Shown: in pieces, positions 6,382-14,800 of the stretch
Position numbering within the stretch: position 1 is the stretch's first letter
Layout: the number at the start of each line of letters is the position of its first letter
From: Lentimicrobiaceae bacterium
Lineage (GTDB): Bacteria > Bacteroidota > Bacteroidia > Bacteroidales > WCHB1-69
Direction of reading: 5' to 3'
Assembly (NCBI GenBank): GCA_009787675.1
Contig: WQSU01000005.1
Location: forward strand, 1-26,914
DNA length: 26,914 bases
Program-made: the position numbers and the translations under genes
The notes under the pieces: model-generated
Seen by the model: the letters and a program-made list of their open reading frames with translations, nothing else
What the model was told of the DNA's origin: nothing
Database searches by the model: none

Positions 6382-7758
6382 TTATGATTGTAATATATTT
6401 TCAATTTCAGTTACGGATTTGGGTAAGTGAGAACCTAAAACCTTGTGCCCATTCTCTGTAATTAACACACTGTCTTCAATTCTTATACCGCCGAAGTTTC
6501 TATACATTTCCACTTTATCATAATTGATATACGCCTCAAATTTCTTTTCATTTTTCCAAATATCAATAAGATGCGGAATAAAGTAGATACCGGGCTCTAC
6601 GGTAATAACGTGCCCGGGTTTTAAGGTTTTAGCCATGCGTAAAGAACCCCATCCAAAGATCTTGCTACGTTGGATTGTTTCGTCGTAGCCCACAAAATTT
6701 TCTCCCAGATCTTCCATATCGTGCACATCAAGCCCCACTTGGTGCCCCAAGCCGTGCGGCATGAACAACGCGTGTGCGCCCAAAGCCACCGATTCTTCAA
6801 TGTTGCCCTTCATAAGTCCTATCTTTTGCAGCCCTTCAGTAATAATAGTTACTGCAATTCTGTGGTTTTCAATATGCTGGATTCCCGGTTTACAGTTGGC
6901 AATAGCTGCCATATTGGCTTGATACACAGTTTCGTAAATCTCTTTTTGCAGGGGAGAAAATTTTCCGGAAACGGGCAGCGTGCGTGTGTGGTCGGAGCAG
7001 TAGTTCATCACATTTTCGGCGCCGGCATCCATGACGAGCAATCTGCCTTTTTCCAAGATCAAACTATGGTCATGATTGTGAAGTGTTTGTCCGTTTTGTG
7101 AAAGGATGATTGGAAATGAGGTGCCATTGCCCATACCTAAGGCTATCCCTTCTGCAACGCCGAAAAGTTCCCGCTCGGCAACACCCGGTTTGCAATGTTT
7201 CATTACCATGGTGTGCATGTTCACGCCGATCTCATTCGCTTCTTCCATTTGAACAATCTCTTCGGGCGATTTGAGTTCGCGCAATGCCACAATACGTTTA
7301 ATTAATTCTATGGAAGGCGTTAATTCTTCAAGGTTTTTGCCCAGCAGGCGCGCCAACTCAATTTTGTTGTCTGCGCGGTAGGGTGGCGTAAAATGCACTT
7401 GTTTATTTTTTAAAAAAGAAGCTAATTCTGACAGTGGACGCACCTCATCTACTGCAATATGCGCTGCCAAATCACTTAATTTCGGTTGATTTCCCATCCA
7501 AATAATATCATCAATCGTAAAATCATCGCCAAACAAAAGTGATCTGTTTTGTTCAAAATCAATAACTCCTACCATATTAGGAAGCGATAATCCGAAAAAA
7601 TACAAAAAGTTGCTGTCTTGTCGATAGTGATAGGTATTTGCCGGATAGTTGGCAGGTGATTCATTATTGGATAAAAAAAGCGCTGTACCAGAAGAGAATG
7701 CAGCGTTTAGTTGGGCTCTTCTTTTTTGATAAATGGGTGATGGAAATAACGGGTTCAT
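6382..7758 (-). CDS. pepP: Xaa-Pro aminopeptidase (aminopeptidase P, M24B family)
   Basis: Aminopeptidase P removes the N-terminal residue before a proline, using two metal ions. The 458-residue protein has the N-terminal AMP_N domain (about residues 5-140, with YRQDSNFLYFFGL) and the C-terminal pita-bread catalytic domain. All five metal ligands can be placed: Asp244 (VMDAG), Asp256 (CSDHTRT), His339 (in HGLGHQVGLDVHD), Glu388 (VEPGIYF) and Glu428 (GGIRIED). Length fits bacterial PepP, and no export signal is seen, so it should be cytoplasmic. It is the first gene of the minus-strand operon with a lipoprotein and ogt, and is divergent from the PASTA gene. No clean promoter consensus was found in the 110-base divergent gap. 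Confidence 0.93.
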   Translation of the reverse strand: MNPLFPSPIYQKRRAQLNAAFSSGTALFLSNNESPANYPANTYHYRQDSNFLYFFGLSLPNMVGVIDFEQNRSLLFGDDFTIDDIIWMGNQPKLSDLAAHIAVDEVRPLSELASFLKNKQVHFTPPYRADNKIELARLLGKNLEELTPSIELIKRIVALRELKSPEEIVQMEEANEIGVNMHTMVMKHCKPGVAERELFGVAEGIALGMGNGTSFPIILSQNGQTLHNHDHSLILEKGRLLVMDAGAENVMNYCSDHTRTLPVSGKFSPLQKEIYETVYQANMAAIANCKPGIQHIENHRIAVTIITEGLQKIGLMKGNIEESVALGAHALFMPHGLGHQVGLDVHDMEDLGENFVGYDETIQRSKIFGWGSLRMAKTLKPGHVITVEPGIYFIPHLIDIWKNEKKFEAYINYDKVEMYRNFGGIRIEDSVLITENGHKVLGSHLPKSVTEIENILQS

Positions 7759-7833
7759 AGGGAAATATTATGTGAATAAAAACATTGACAAAAAAACAAA
7801 AATTTTATTACACGCCTAATCATAATAAAAATA

Positions 7834-7841
7834 TATTTTTG
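7834..7841 (+). promoter_or_regulatory. Promoter -7 element for the PASTA gene
   Basis: TATTTTTG matches TAnnTTTG exactly. The expected transcript start near 7848 is 21 bases before the ATG at 7869, and lies downstream of an in-frame ATG at 7785, which it rules out. No -33 TTTG is visible. Confidence 0.55.
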
Positions 7842-7868
7842 CTGTTTACTAAAAATAGACTTATAACG

Positions 7869-8468
7869 ATGTCAGGAATAAGGACTTTTTTCTTCTCTCC
7901 CAAAAAATTAGGTTTTCATATCTTGCTGGCGACAGGCATATTTGTCGCTATGTTTATTGTTGCCCTTTTTGTATTAAATTCCTATACCCGTCATGGAACC
8001 GAAGTGATGATGCCCAATTTTATTGGCATGGACTCGCAGGAGCTACTGAAAAAAGAGGATATTGCAAAAGACTATATTATTGTTGTTTCCGATTATATCT
8101 TTGATAGGAAAACATTGCCCGGAACGGTGTTGAAACAAGACCCTCACGTGGGCGAAATGGTGAAAACAGGGAGAAAAGTATATCTCACCGTGGCATCAAG
8201 CACCCCCCCAAAAGTAACTATGCCCCAATTAGAAGATGTTTCTTTGAGGCAGGCAGAAATTATGTTGAAAGCGATTGGGCTGGAATTAGGCACTGTTATC
8301 TATAAACCAAGCCCTTATGAAAATGCCGTTTTAGAACAGCTTTACAAAGGAAGAGCCATTAATCCGGGAACAGAAATCAGTGCGGGGGAAACAATTACTT
8401 TAGTGGTCGGAAAAAATCCCGACGAATTGTCTAATGAAAATGAAATTGAAAACGAAATCATAGAATAA
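7869..8468 (+). CDS. PASTA domain-containing membrane protein
   Basis: The 199-residue protein has a short cytoplasmic N-terminus, one membrane helix (about residues 14-38) and an extracytoplasmic part with two PASTA domains. The first covers about residues 45-115 (MMPNFIGMDSQELL ... LPGTVLKQDPHVGEMVKTGR). The second covers about 118-190 (VTMPQLEDVSLRQAEIML ... LVVGKNP). PASTA domains bind peptidoglycan fragments or act as structural spacers. Here there is no kinase or transpeptidase domain, so the protein could be a cell-wall-binding anchor. The start at 7869 is chosen because the promoter element at 7834-7841 lies downstream of the other in-frame ATG at 7785. The stop codon is directly followed by the ATG of the next gene, so the two are translationally coupled. 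The Glu/Asn-rich tail is variable. Confidence 0.88.
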   Translation: MSGIRTFFFSPKKLGFHILLATGIFVAMFIVALFVLNSYTRHGTEVMMPNFIGMDSQELLKKEDIAKDYIIVVSDYIFDRKTLPGTVLKQDPHVGEMVKTGRKVYLTVASSTPPKVTMPQLEDVSLRQAEIMLKAIGLELGTVIYKPSPYENAVLEQLYKGRAINPGTEISAGETITLVVGKNPDELSNENEIENEIIE

Positions 8469-10463
8469 ATGAATACACGTACTTTTATATTTAAACATTT
8501 TATATATGGAACATTCATAATGTTTCTGTTGTGTGGGCTGAGCGTTTCTGTTCAAGCACAGGAGTTTTTAACAGGTATCAAAGCCAGTCCTCAGGTTTAC
8601 AAGGCAGAGAAACACAATCCAAATATTTTTTTAAGCAGTAAAGCTGAACCCTTGCCGTTATTACTTCCCTTCTTTGATGATTTTTCAAAGGGCATCGGTG
8701 CGCCGAATGAAAAATTTTATGAGAACAAGCAAGCGTTCGTAAATCAAACGTTTCCCGTTTTCCCTCCCACTATCGGCGTGGTTACTTTAGATGCTTTAGA
8801 TGAACATGGAGCGATCTATTCCCATTTGAATGCTACTTCTAAGGGAGCCGATACACTCACGTCGCGTTTTATCAGGTTAGATTCCTTGTTTGTTGAAGGA
8901 GGAGGTCGCCAAATTTCAGCGGCAGACTCTATATATTTCAGCTTTTACTTTCAACCGGGTGGCGCTGGTGTTGCAGATAACCTTGCAGGCGAACGAATTG
9001 GAAACCAACCCAACACTAACGACTCGCTCGTACTGGAATTTGGATATACCAAACCATTGGGAGATACCTTAGTTACCATTTGGGATCATATTTGGTCAAC
9101 TCCCGGATTCAACCTGAAAATATGGCTTTCTGAAAATCCCTATCAGTATTTTAAGCAAGTGATGATTCCTATTACTGAGGAAAAATATTTGTGCGAAAAT
9201 TTCCAATTCAGATTTAGAAACTATGCAAGTCTTGAGCCGCAAGTAGGCATTACCGGCTGGGAAGGCAATGTGGATCAATGGCACATTGATTATATTCGTT
9301 TGAATGTAAATAGAAGATATGATGACTTTTTTACGAATGACCTGGCATTTGTAGCACCCACAACTTCTTTCTTGCAAAAATATCAAGCCATGCCGTGGAA
9401 GCAGTTTCAAAATGCAGATATGAAATCGCATTTTACAAACCAACTTTCCAATCTCAGCGACGGAAGTCGTACATCTGAATATCAATATACCATTATGCAT
9501 AATGGAAATGTAGTAGGCGCTTCTGAGCCCAGCAGCGCGCTTGATATTGAGCCTTTTTTAACAAGCGGAATTCAAACAAAAGCGGGACAGGCTTCTCCGC
9601 TCATTACATATGAGCCTGGTAATTTGACTGATACAACTGTTTTTGTGGTTACCCACATTTTTAAGAATGCAGCAGGTTTAGACTTTGCGCCCGTAAACGA
9701 CACCTGCGTGTATGAACAGCAATTTTTAAACTATTATGCTTATGACGATGGTACGGCAGAGTACGGATATTGTCTCAACAACCAATTTAATATTGCCTAT
9801 TTTGCAATGAAGTTTTCATTGCGTGTTCAAGATGATTTAAGCGCCGTGCGGATGTGGTTCAACCATACTAAAAATGATGAAAACAGCAATGCTACATTTT
9901 CTATTATTGTTTGGAAAGATGCGCAGGGAGTGCCCGGAGACACAATTTATAAACAGGAAAACATTAAACCCGAATTTTCAGAACAATTTCTTGATTTCGT
10001 GGAATATAGATTTAATAAAAAACTTTCAGTATCCGGAGATATTTGGATAGGTTTTGAACAACAAGGCAATGTACAACTAAATATAGGATTTGACCAAAGT
10101 AATGATTCACGAGAATATTTTAAATACAATACCCGTGGCAAATGGGAAACCTCCATTTATAAAGGCACACCCATGTTGAGACCGGTGTTCGGTGAACTCA
10201 CCCAAATTGACCCTCCGGTTGCACCGAGCCCTAGTACAGTAATAGGTCCAAACCCTGCAAACAACACTATTTCAATTACGAATAATAAATTACGAATTAC
10301 GAAAGTAGAACTGTATAATATTACCGGCATGAAAATGGATGAAAAACAATGTAGAGATAATGTTGTGAATATGAATGTTGCAAACTATCCTACCGGAATC
10401 TATTTTGTAAGAGTTATTAAAGAAAATAACACTTTTGAAACATTTAAACTAATTAAGAATTAG
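8469..10463 (+). CDS. T9SS type A sorting-domain protein of unknown function
   Basis: The 664-residue exported protein has a signal peptide (about residues 1-31, ending SVQAQ) and a type A T9SS C-terminal domain over about the last 80 residues. Marks of that domain are IGPNPANNTISI, VELYNITGMKM and YPTGIYFVRVI, with TFKLIKN at the end. Such domains target cargo through SprA to the cell surface. The long middle is rich in aromatic and acidic residues and includes a segment with YAYDDGTAEYGY (near residue 419), which I recall from other Bacteroidota cell-surface proteins. I do not recognise a catalytic domain. The gene starts immediately after the PASTA gene stop. Its 3' end contains 7-base AATTACG-type repeats (10274-10308 and 10451-10485), the second covering the stop codon. 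Confidence 0.88.
   Translation: MNTRTFIFKHFIYGTFIMFLLCGLSVSVQAQEFLTGIKASPQVYKAEKHNPNIFLSSKAEPLPLLLPFFDDFSKGIGAPNEKFYENKQAFVNQTFPVFPPTIGVVTLDALDEHGAIYSHLNATSKGADTLTSRFIRLDSLFVEGGGRQISAADSIYFSFYFQPGGAGVADNLAGERIGNQPNTNDSLVLEFGYTKPLGDTLVTIWDHIWSTPGFNLKIWLSENPYQYFKQVMIPITEEKYLCENFQFRFRNYASLEPQVGITGWEGNVDQWHIDYIRLNVNRRYDDFFTNDLAFVAPTTSFLQKYQAMPWKQFQNADMKSHFTNQLSNLSDGSRTSEYQYTIMHNGNVVGASEPSSALDIEPFLTSGIQTKAGQASPLITYEPGNLTDTTVFVVTHIFKNAAGLDFAPVNDTCVYEQQFLNYYAYDDGTAEYGYCLNNQFNIAYFAMKFSLRVQDDLSAVRMWFNHTKNDENSNATFSIIVWKDAQGVPGDTIYKQENIKPEFSEQFLDFVEYRFNKKLSVSGDIWIGFEQQGNVQLNIGFDQSNDSREYFKYNTRGKWETSIYKGTPMLRPVFGELTQIDPPVAPSPSTVIGPNPANNTISITNNKLRITKVELYNITGMKMDEKQCRDNVVNMNVANYPTGIYFVRVIKENNTFETFKLIKN
10274..10308. 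repeat. AATTACG heptamer repeats inside the T9SS sorting domain
   Basis: Five 7-base units in phase: AATTACG, AATAATA, AATTACG, AATTACG, AAAGTAG. They encode the segment around ITNNKLRITKVE, between the PNPANN motif and the next beta strand of the sorting domain. Confidence 0.7.
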
Positions 10464-10485
10464 GAATTACGAATTAGGAATTAAT
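10451..10485. repeat. AATTAGG/AATTACG heptamer tandem repeat across the stop codon
   Basis: Five head-to-tail units: AATTAAG, AATTAGG, AATTACG, AATTAGG, AATTAAT. The TAG stop at 10461-10463 falls in the second unit. The same motif family occurs about 150 bases upstream inside the gene. Confidence 0.85.
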
Positions 10486-10489
10486 TTTG
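10482..10489 (+). promoter_or_regulatory. Probable promoter -7 element for the exonuclease gene
   Basis: TAATTTTG matches TAnnTTTG exactly and partly overlaps the last heptamer repeat. Its transcript would start near 10496, about 50 bases before the ATG at 10545. No -33 TTTG is found at the right spacing. Confidence 0.4.
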
Positions 10490-10514
10490 TACTGTCCTTT
10501 TTTTCCAAAAAATT

Positions 10515-10549
10515 TAACCACTAACCACTAACCACTAATCACTAATGAA
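10515..10549. repeat. TAACCAC heptamer tandem repeat at the exonuclease start
   Basis: Units TAACCAC three times, then TAATCAC, then TAATGAA. The last unit contains the ATG start (10545-10547) of the exonuclease gene, so the repeat forms most of the leader next to the initiation site. The unit differs from the AATTACG repeat 30 bases upstream. Confidence 0.85.
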
Positions 10550-11351
10550 TTTATCCCTCACCCGTCCCATCGTATTTTTTGACGTAGAAACCACCGGTTT
10601 AAATATCGGAAAAGATAAAATTATTGAATTGGCTTTACTTAAAGTAAATCCCGATGGGAGCGAAGCGACCAAGGTGTGGCGTGTCAATCCCGAAATCCCT
10701 ATAGCGAAAGAAGCGGAAGCCATACACGGAATCAGTAATGCCGACCTCAAAGATGCGCCTGTATTTGCAGAGGTTGCTGATGAAGTGCACCACTTTCTTG
10801 AAAACTGTGATTTGGCAGGCTATAACTCCAACAAATTTGACCTGCCGCTTTTGGTAGAAGAATTTTTAAGAGTGGGGAAAGATTTTGACTTGAGAGACAA
10901 GAAATGTATAGATGTTCAAAATATTTTCCATAAAATGGAGCCTCGAAATTTAAGTGCAGCCTATCGTTTTTATTGTCAAAAAGAGTTAATTGATGCCCAT
11001 CAGGCACTTGCCGATACGCGCGCTACCTTTGAAATACTTAAAGGACAATTAGAAAAATATGATGGCGAAACGCATGAAGATGCCAAAACAGGAAAAATTA
11101 CAAAATTGGAAAACAATATTAAGGTGCTTAGTGATTTTTCGCGCGAAGTGCGTACCGTAGATTTTGCCGGACATATTGTTTTTAATGAAAAAGATGAAGA
11201 GGTCTTTAACTTTGGAAAATATAAAGGAGTTCCTGTTGTAAAGGTTTTTACCATAGAACCTCCCTACTACGATTGGATGATGAAAGCCGACTTTCCTCTT
11301 TATACTAAAAAAATTATCACAAGAATCTATAAAGGATTGAAAATAAAATAG
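10545..11351 (+). CDS. DnaQ-like 3'-5' exonuclease (DEDDh)
   Basis: The 268-residue protein has all five DEDDh residues: Asp13 and Glu15 in FFDVETTG, Asp99 in NSNKFDLPLL, and His152 with Asp157 in HQALADTR. It should remove nucleotides from 3' ends of DNA, as does the polymerase III epsilon subunit, but it may also be a free repair or degradative exonuclease. The C-terminal 70 residues (FNFGKYKGVPV ... YYDWMMKADFPLYTKKI) form a small domain that I recall from Bacteroidota exonucleases of this group and that is absent from E. coli DnaQ. The start codon sits at the end of a 7-base repeat. A 28-base gap precedes the next gene, so the two are probably co-transcribed. Confidence 0.9.
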   Translation: MNLSLTRPIVFFDVETTGLNIGKDKIIELALLKVNPDGSEATKVWRVNPEIPIAKEAEAIHGISNADLKDAPVFAEVADEVHHFLENCDLAGYNSNKFDLPLLVEEFLRVGKDFDLRDKKCIDVQNIFHKMEPRNLSAAYRFYCQKELIDAHQALADTRATFEILKGQLEKYDGETHEDAKTGKITKLENNIKVLSDFSREVRTVDFAGHIVFNEKDEEVFNFGKYKGVPVVKVFTIEPPYYDWMMKADFPLYTKKIITRIYKGLKIK

Positions 11352-11379
11352 TTTATACAACTTAAAACAATAAATAATA

Positions 11380-11793
11380 ATGGATATAGAAAAAATAATA
11401 TTTATCGTATTGGCAATTGCTTTTTCCATTGTTAGCATGTTTTTTAAATCGAAAAAAAAACAACCATATACTCACAATAAGCAAGCAGGCAGAGATTTTT
11501 CGTACGAATCAGATCCCTTCCAGAGTGTAGATTCAGATGACTTTTCTATGCAGTCTGCCATTCAGAATTTGCAGAATAATTCCAATATTGCTTCAAAAAA
11601 GGAGAGAAAAAAGCAAAAAATACAAAATATTGAAAAGAAAAATTTACAGTCAGATAATTCCCAAAACTTTTCGCAAGATTTTGATTTAGAAAATGAAAAC
11701 GGTTTATTGGAAGACTTTGAAGGGACTGAATTGCAAAAAGCGTTTTTGCTCAGTGAAATTTTTAAAAATACTAAAAATCAACAAATTACATAG
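11380..11793 (+). CDS. Hypothetical small membrane-anchored protein
   Basis: I do not recognise this 137-residue protein. It begins with a single hydrophobic helix (IEKIIFIVLAIAFSIVSMFF, residues 3-22) followed by a KSKKKQ basic stop-transfer, which predicts an N-out, cytoplasmic-tail anchor. The remainder is hydrophilic and rich in Asn, Gln, Ser, Lys and Asp, with a Lys-rich middle (KKERKKQKIQNIEKKN) and an acidic end (FEGTELQKAFLLSEIF). It looks largely disordered with a short amphipathic C-terminal helix. It lies 28 bases after the exonuclease gene, in the same direction, so the two probably share a transcript. A new promoter begins about 25 bases after its stop. Confidence 0.65.
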   Translation: MDIEKIIFIVLAIAFSIVSMFFKSKKKQPYTHNKQAGRDFSYESDPFQSVDSDDFSMQSAIQNLQNNSNIASKKERKKQKIQNIEKKNLQSDNSQNFSQDFDLENENGLLEDFEGTELQKAFLLSEIFKNTKNQQIT

Positions 11794-11817
11794 TTTTTTT
11801 AAATTTTTCATAATTTC

Positions 11818-11849
11818 TTTGTAATAGAAAAGAAATAATAATATCTTTA
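11818..11849 (+). promoter_or_regulatory. Promoter of the receptor/giant/PorV operon
   Basis: TTTG (11818-11821), a 20-base spacer and TATCTTTA (11842-11849) fit the Bacteroidota primary promoter TTTG-N19-21-TAnnTTTG with one mismatch in the last base. The predicted start near 11856 gives a leader of about 38 bases before the ATG at 11894. Confidence 0.65.
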
Positions 11850-11893
11850 CGCCCTTAAAAGTATTTACAAATTTTTATGTTTAATATAATTTA

Positions 11894-14800
11894 ATGGCTA
11901 TGATTAAAAAATTACTCTTTACACTTTTTTTGTGTATGCTTGCCGGGAGCGTTCTTTACGCCCAAAGTACCATTAAAGGAGAAGTAAAAGACCAAAACGG
12001 TAACCCCGTCATGGTTCAGATCCTTTTAAAACAAGATGGTAGGGTTGTAAATGGCGCTTATTCGGATGATCTCGGCGCTTATCAAATCTTTGGCGTTCCT
12101 GCCGGTACGTATGACATTACGGCCCAGGGAATGATGACCTGCTTGACCACTCATACCGAAAAAGGTATCTATGTGCCAAGTTCTGAGGTGAAGTTTGTCA
12201 ATCTTAAAATTGACTGTTCTTCAACCGAATTGAAGGTAGTAGAAGTAGTGTATGTACCTCCGGTTTTTGCCGCCGACAACACAACTTCTTCCGACAAACT
12301 AACAGGAGATGAAGTACGGAAAGCACCTGGACGTTCTATAGCGGGCGTTCTTTCAAATTTAGGAGGGGTTGCCAGTACGGACGGAACTACAATCTCATCG
12401 GTACGTGGTAATCGTAGCGACGGTCAACAAACCATTATTGACGGTGTGCGTGTACGTGGAGGTAGTGGTGTTGCCATGCAATCTTTAGAAGGCTTTGAGC
12501 TTATACAAGGCGGGGTTCCTGCTGAGTATGGCGATGGTACAAGTTTTACAATCCTTACAACACGCGGGGTGGCTAAAGACTTTCACGGAAGTTTTGAGAT
12601 TCGCAGTTCGTTGGAAGGTTATGGGCAAATGTTAGCTGCTGCCAGTTTATCCGGACCTATTATTAAAGGTAAAACTCCCCAAGAACCTGCACGAATGGGC
12701 TTCTTACTTTCTGCAGAAGGAACCTATAATAAGGATAGACGTCCTGTAATTGGTGGCTCGTGGATTGCAAAACCGGAAGTAATTCAGGATATTATTGCAA
12801 AACCAGTGGACTATAGATATATTGGTGAGTCTTATGTTTCTTACTATAGGGCAAACTTTCTTGGTGCTAACGATTTTAAAAAAATTAGAGTACACGAAAA
12901 TACCCAGGATTGGGGATTTCTTGCTCATGGTAAAATTGATATTATGGGTGGTGGAAAAGATGCCCGTGGAAAATCAAAAAATAACCTTAGGCTTTCGATA
13001 GGAGGATCGTACGAATATAATAGCGGACTTGATGGATTGAACCAAGCATGGTCATTATTTAATGCTGCAAATAACTCTAAATATACAAACAATACGCTTC
13101 GTGTAAATGCAAGATTGAATCACCGCGTAAAAACAGATACTGCCGCAAATGCAATCCTTAAAAATGTAATGTATGACATTAATGTAAGTTATACATTATA
13201 TAATTTTAAACGAGAAGATAAAAACCATAAAGATAATTTCTTTAATTATGGTTATATTGGTAAATTCTCTACAGAAAGAGAAAATTTTTATGCCTTTGAA
13301 GAAAGGAGAATAGTAGTTCAGCCTGGAGATACTGTTGATGCTACGGTGACAACACTAAATATTTATCAACAACCAGTTTGGGTTGATTTTGATAAAAACG
13401 GATTTACCAATAACGGCAACTATTTTAATCCTGGTTTAGTACCCTATACCCAAGGATTTATTGATTTTATTAAAGAGAAAACAGGAGTAGATATTAATAA
13501 TGCAACTCAAGAAGGAAGAAGTATTGTTCAACAATTTTTGGGAGGATTTTTGCAGCAAAGTCAGTATCAAAGCTATTATGGACTTTTAAATGGAGATAAT
13601 CCTTTTACTATTGCAAACGGATTATATATACCGCCGGGTGCCCTTAGCTACGGTTTCGATAGTTTTAGAGCCCAGTATGAGAAAACAAAATCTGAAACAT
13701 TTGGAGCAAAAGCCAGTTTATCTCTAAACATTAAAGATCATGAAATCAAATTTGGATTTGAAGTTGATAAACTTACGCTCAGAAATTACACTATTGCTGC
13801 TCGAGAGTTATGGGGATTGATGAGAGGTTATACATATAATGATGCTTACTTTCAGTTTGATTTTGCAAACCCCTATTGGAAAAGTGGAGGACTCTATCCT
13901 AGAATTGATGAATTTGGAATGTTAATGGACACAATAATGTACCCCATCATCCCAAATCTAACAAACTTTGATAAAAACTTGAGAAATCGTAGAGGTATTA
14001 CGGATAATACGGTATTTCTTGATATTGACAGCTACGACCCCAATGATTTTTCTTTAGACCTGTTCTCTAATTATGAGTTGTTAAATTCAGGTAATAATGT
14101 TGTTTCTTATAGAGGTTATGATTATACTGGCAAACTTTCAAGAAAAAAATTGGATTTAAACACTTTCTTTAATGGTGAAGACTTACATTCTAATGATAAA
14201 TATGCTATTGGCGCTTATGAACCCATTTATTTAGCATTTTTCTTACAAGATAAATTTTCTATTTCAAATCTTATTTTTAACTTGGGACTACGTTTTGACT
14301 ATTTTAATGCCAATCAACCTGTTTTAAAAGATCCGTTCCTGCTAAGAGATGCTTGCACGGTGCAGGATTTGGTTAATGCAGGCTGGACAATTCCTATTGA
14401 TAACTACAAACCCGAATGGATTCCATACGTTGCGGTAGCCAATGAAGACTTGGATAACGCTTCTCATTCAATTGTGGCATATAGAAATGGTAAGACATGG
14501 TATAATGACTTTGGGCAGGAAGTAGCTGATCCTACCTCATATTTGGGTGCAGGTGGTCCGGTACTGGTAAATTATCTTGAACCCGATGCTTTAACAAAAG
14601 TTTCAAGCGATGCGTTTACAAAATATAAACCTTATTTAAGTTTAATGCCTCGTATCTCTTTTTCTTTTCCGGTTTCTACTAATTCCGTATTTTATGCACA
14701 CTATAACATTATTACTTATAGACCCCAAAACTTACAAATCAATCCTATTGCCTATTTGTTTATTTCTGAAAGTAAGTATCGAAATGAAACAATTGACAAT

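Noticed and set aside
6372..6404. Upstream ATG at 6404 as start of the small lipoprotein
   Set aside because: It would put eleven polar residues before the signal peptide and overlap pepP; ATG 6371 starts the signal directly.
7785..7868. N-terminal extension of the PASTA protein from ATG 7785
   Set aside because: The promoter -7 element at 7834-7841 is downstream of this ATG.
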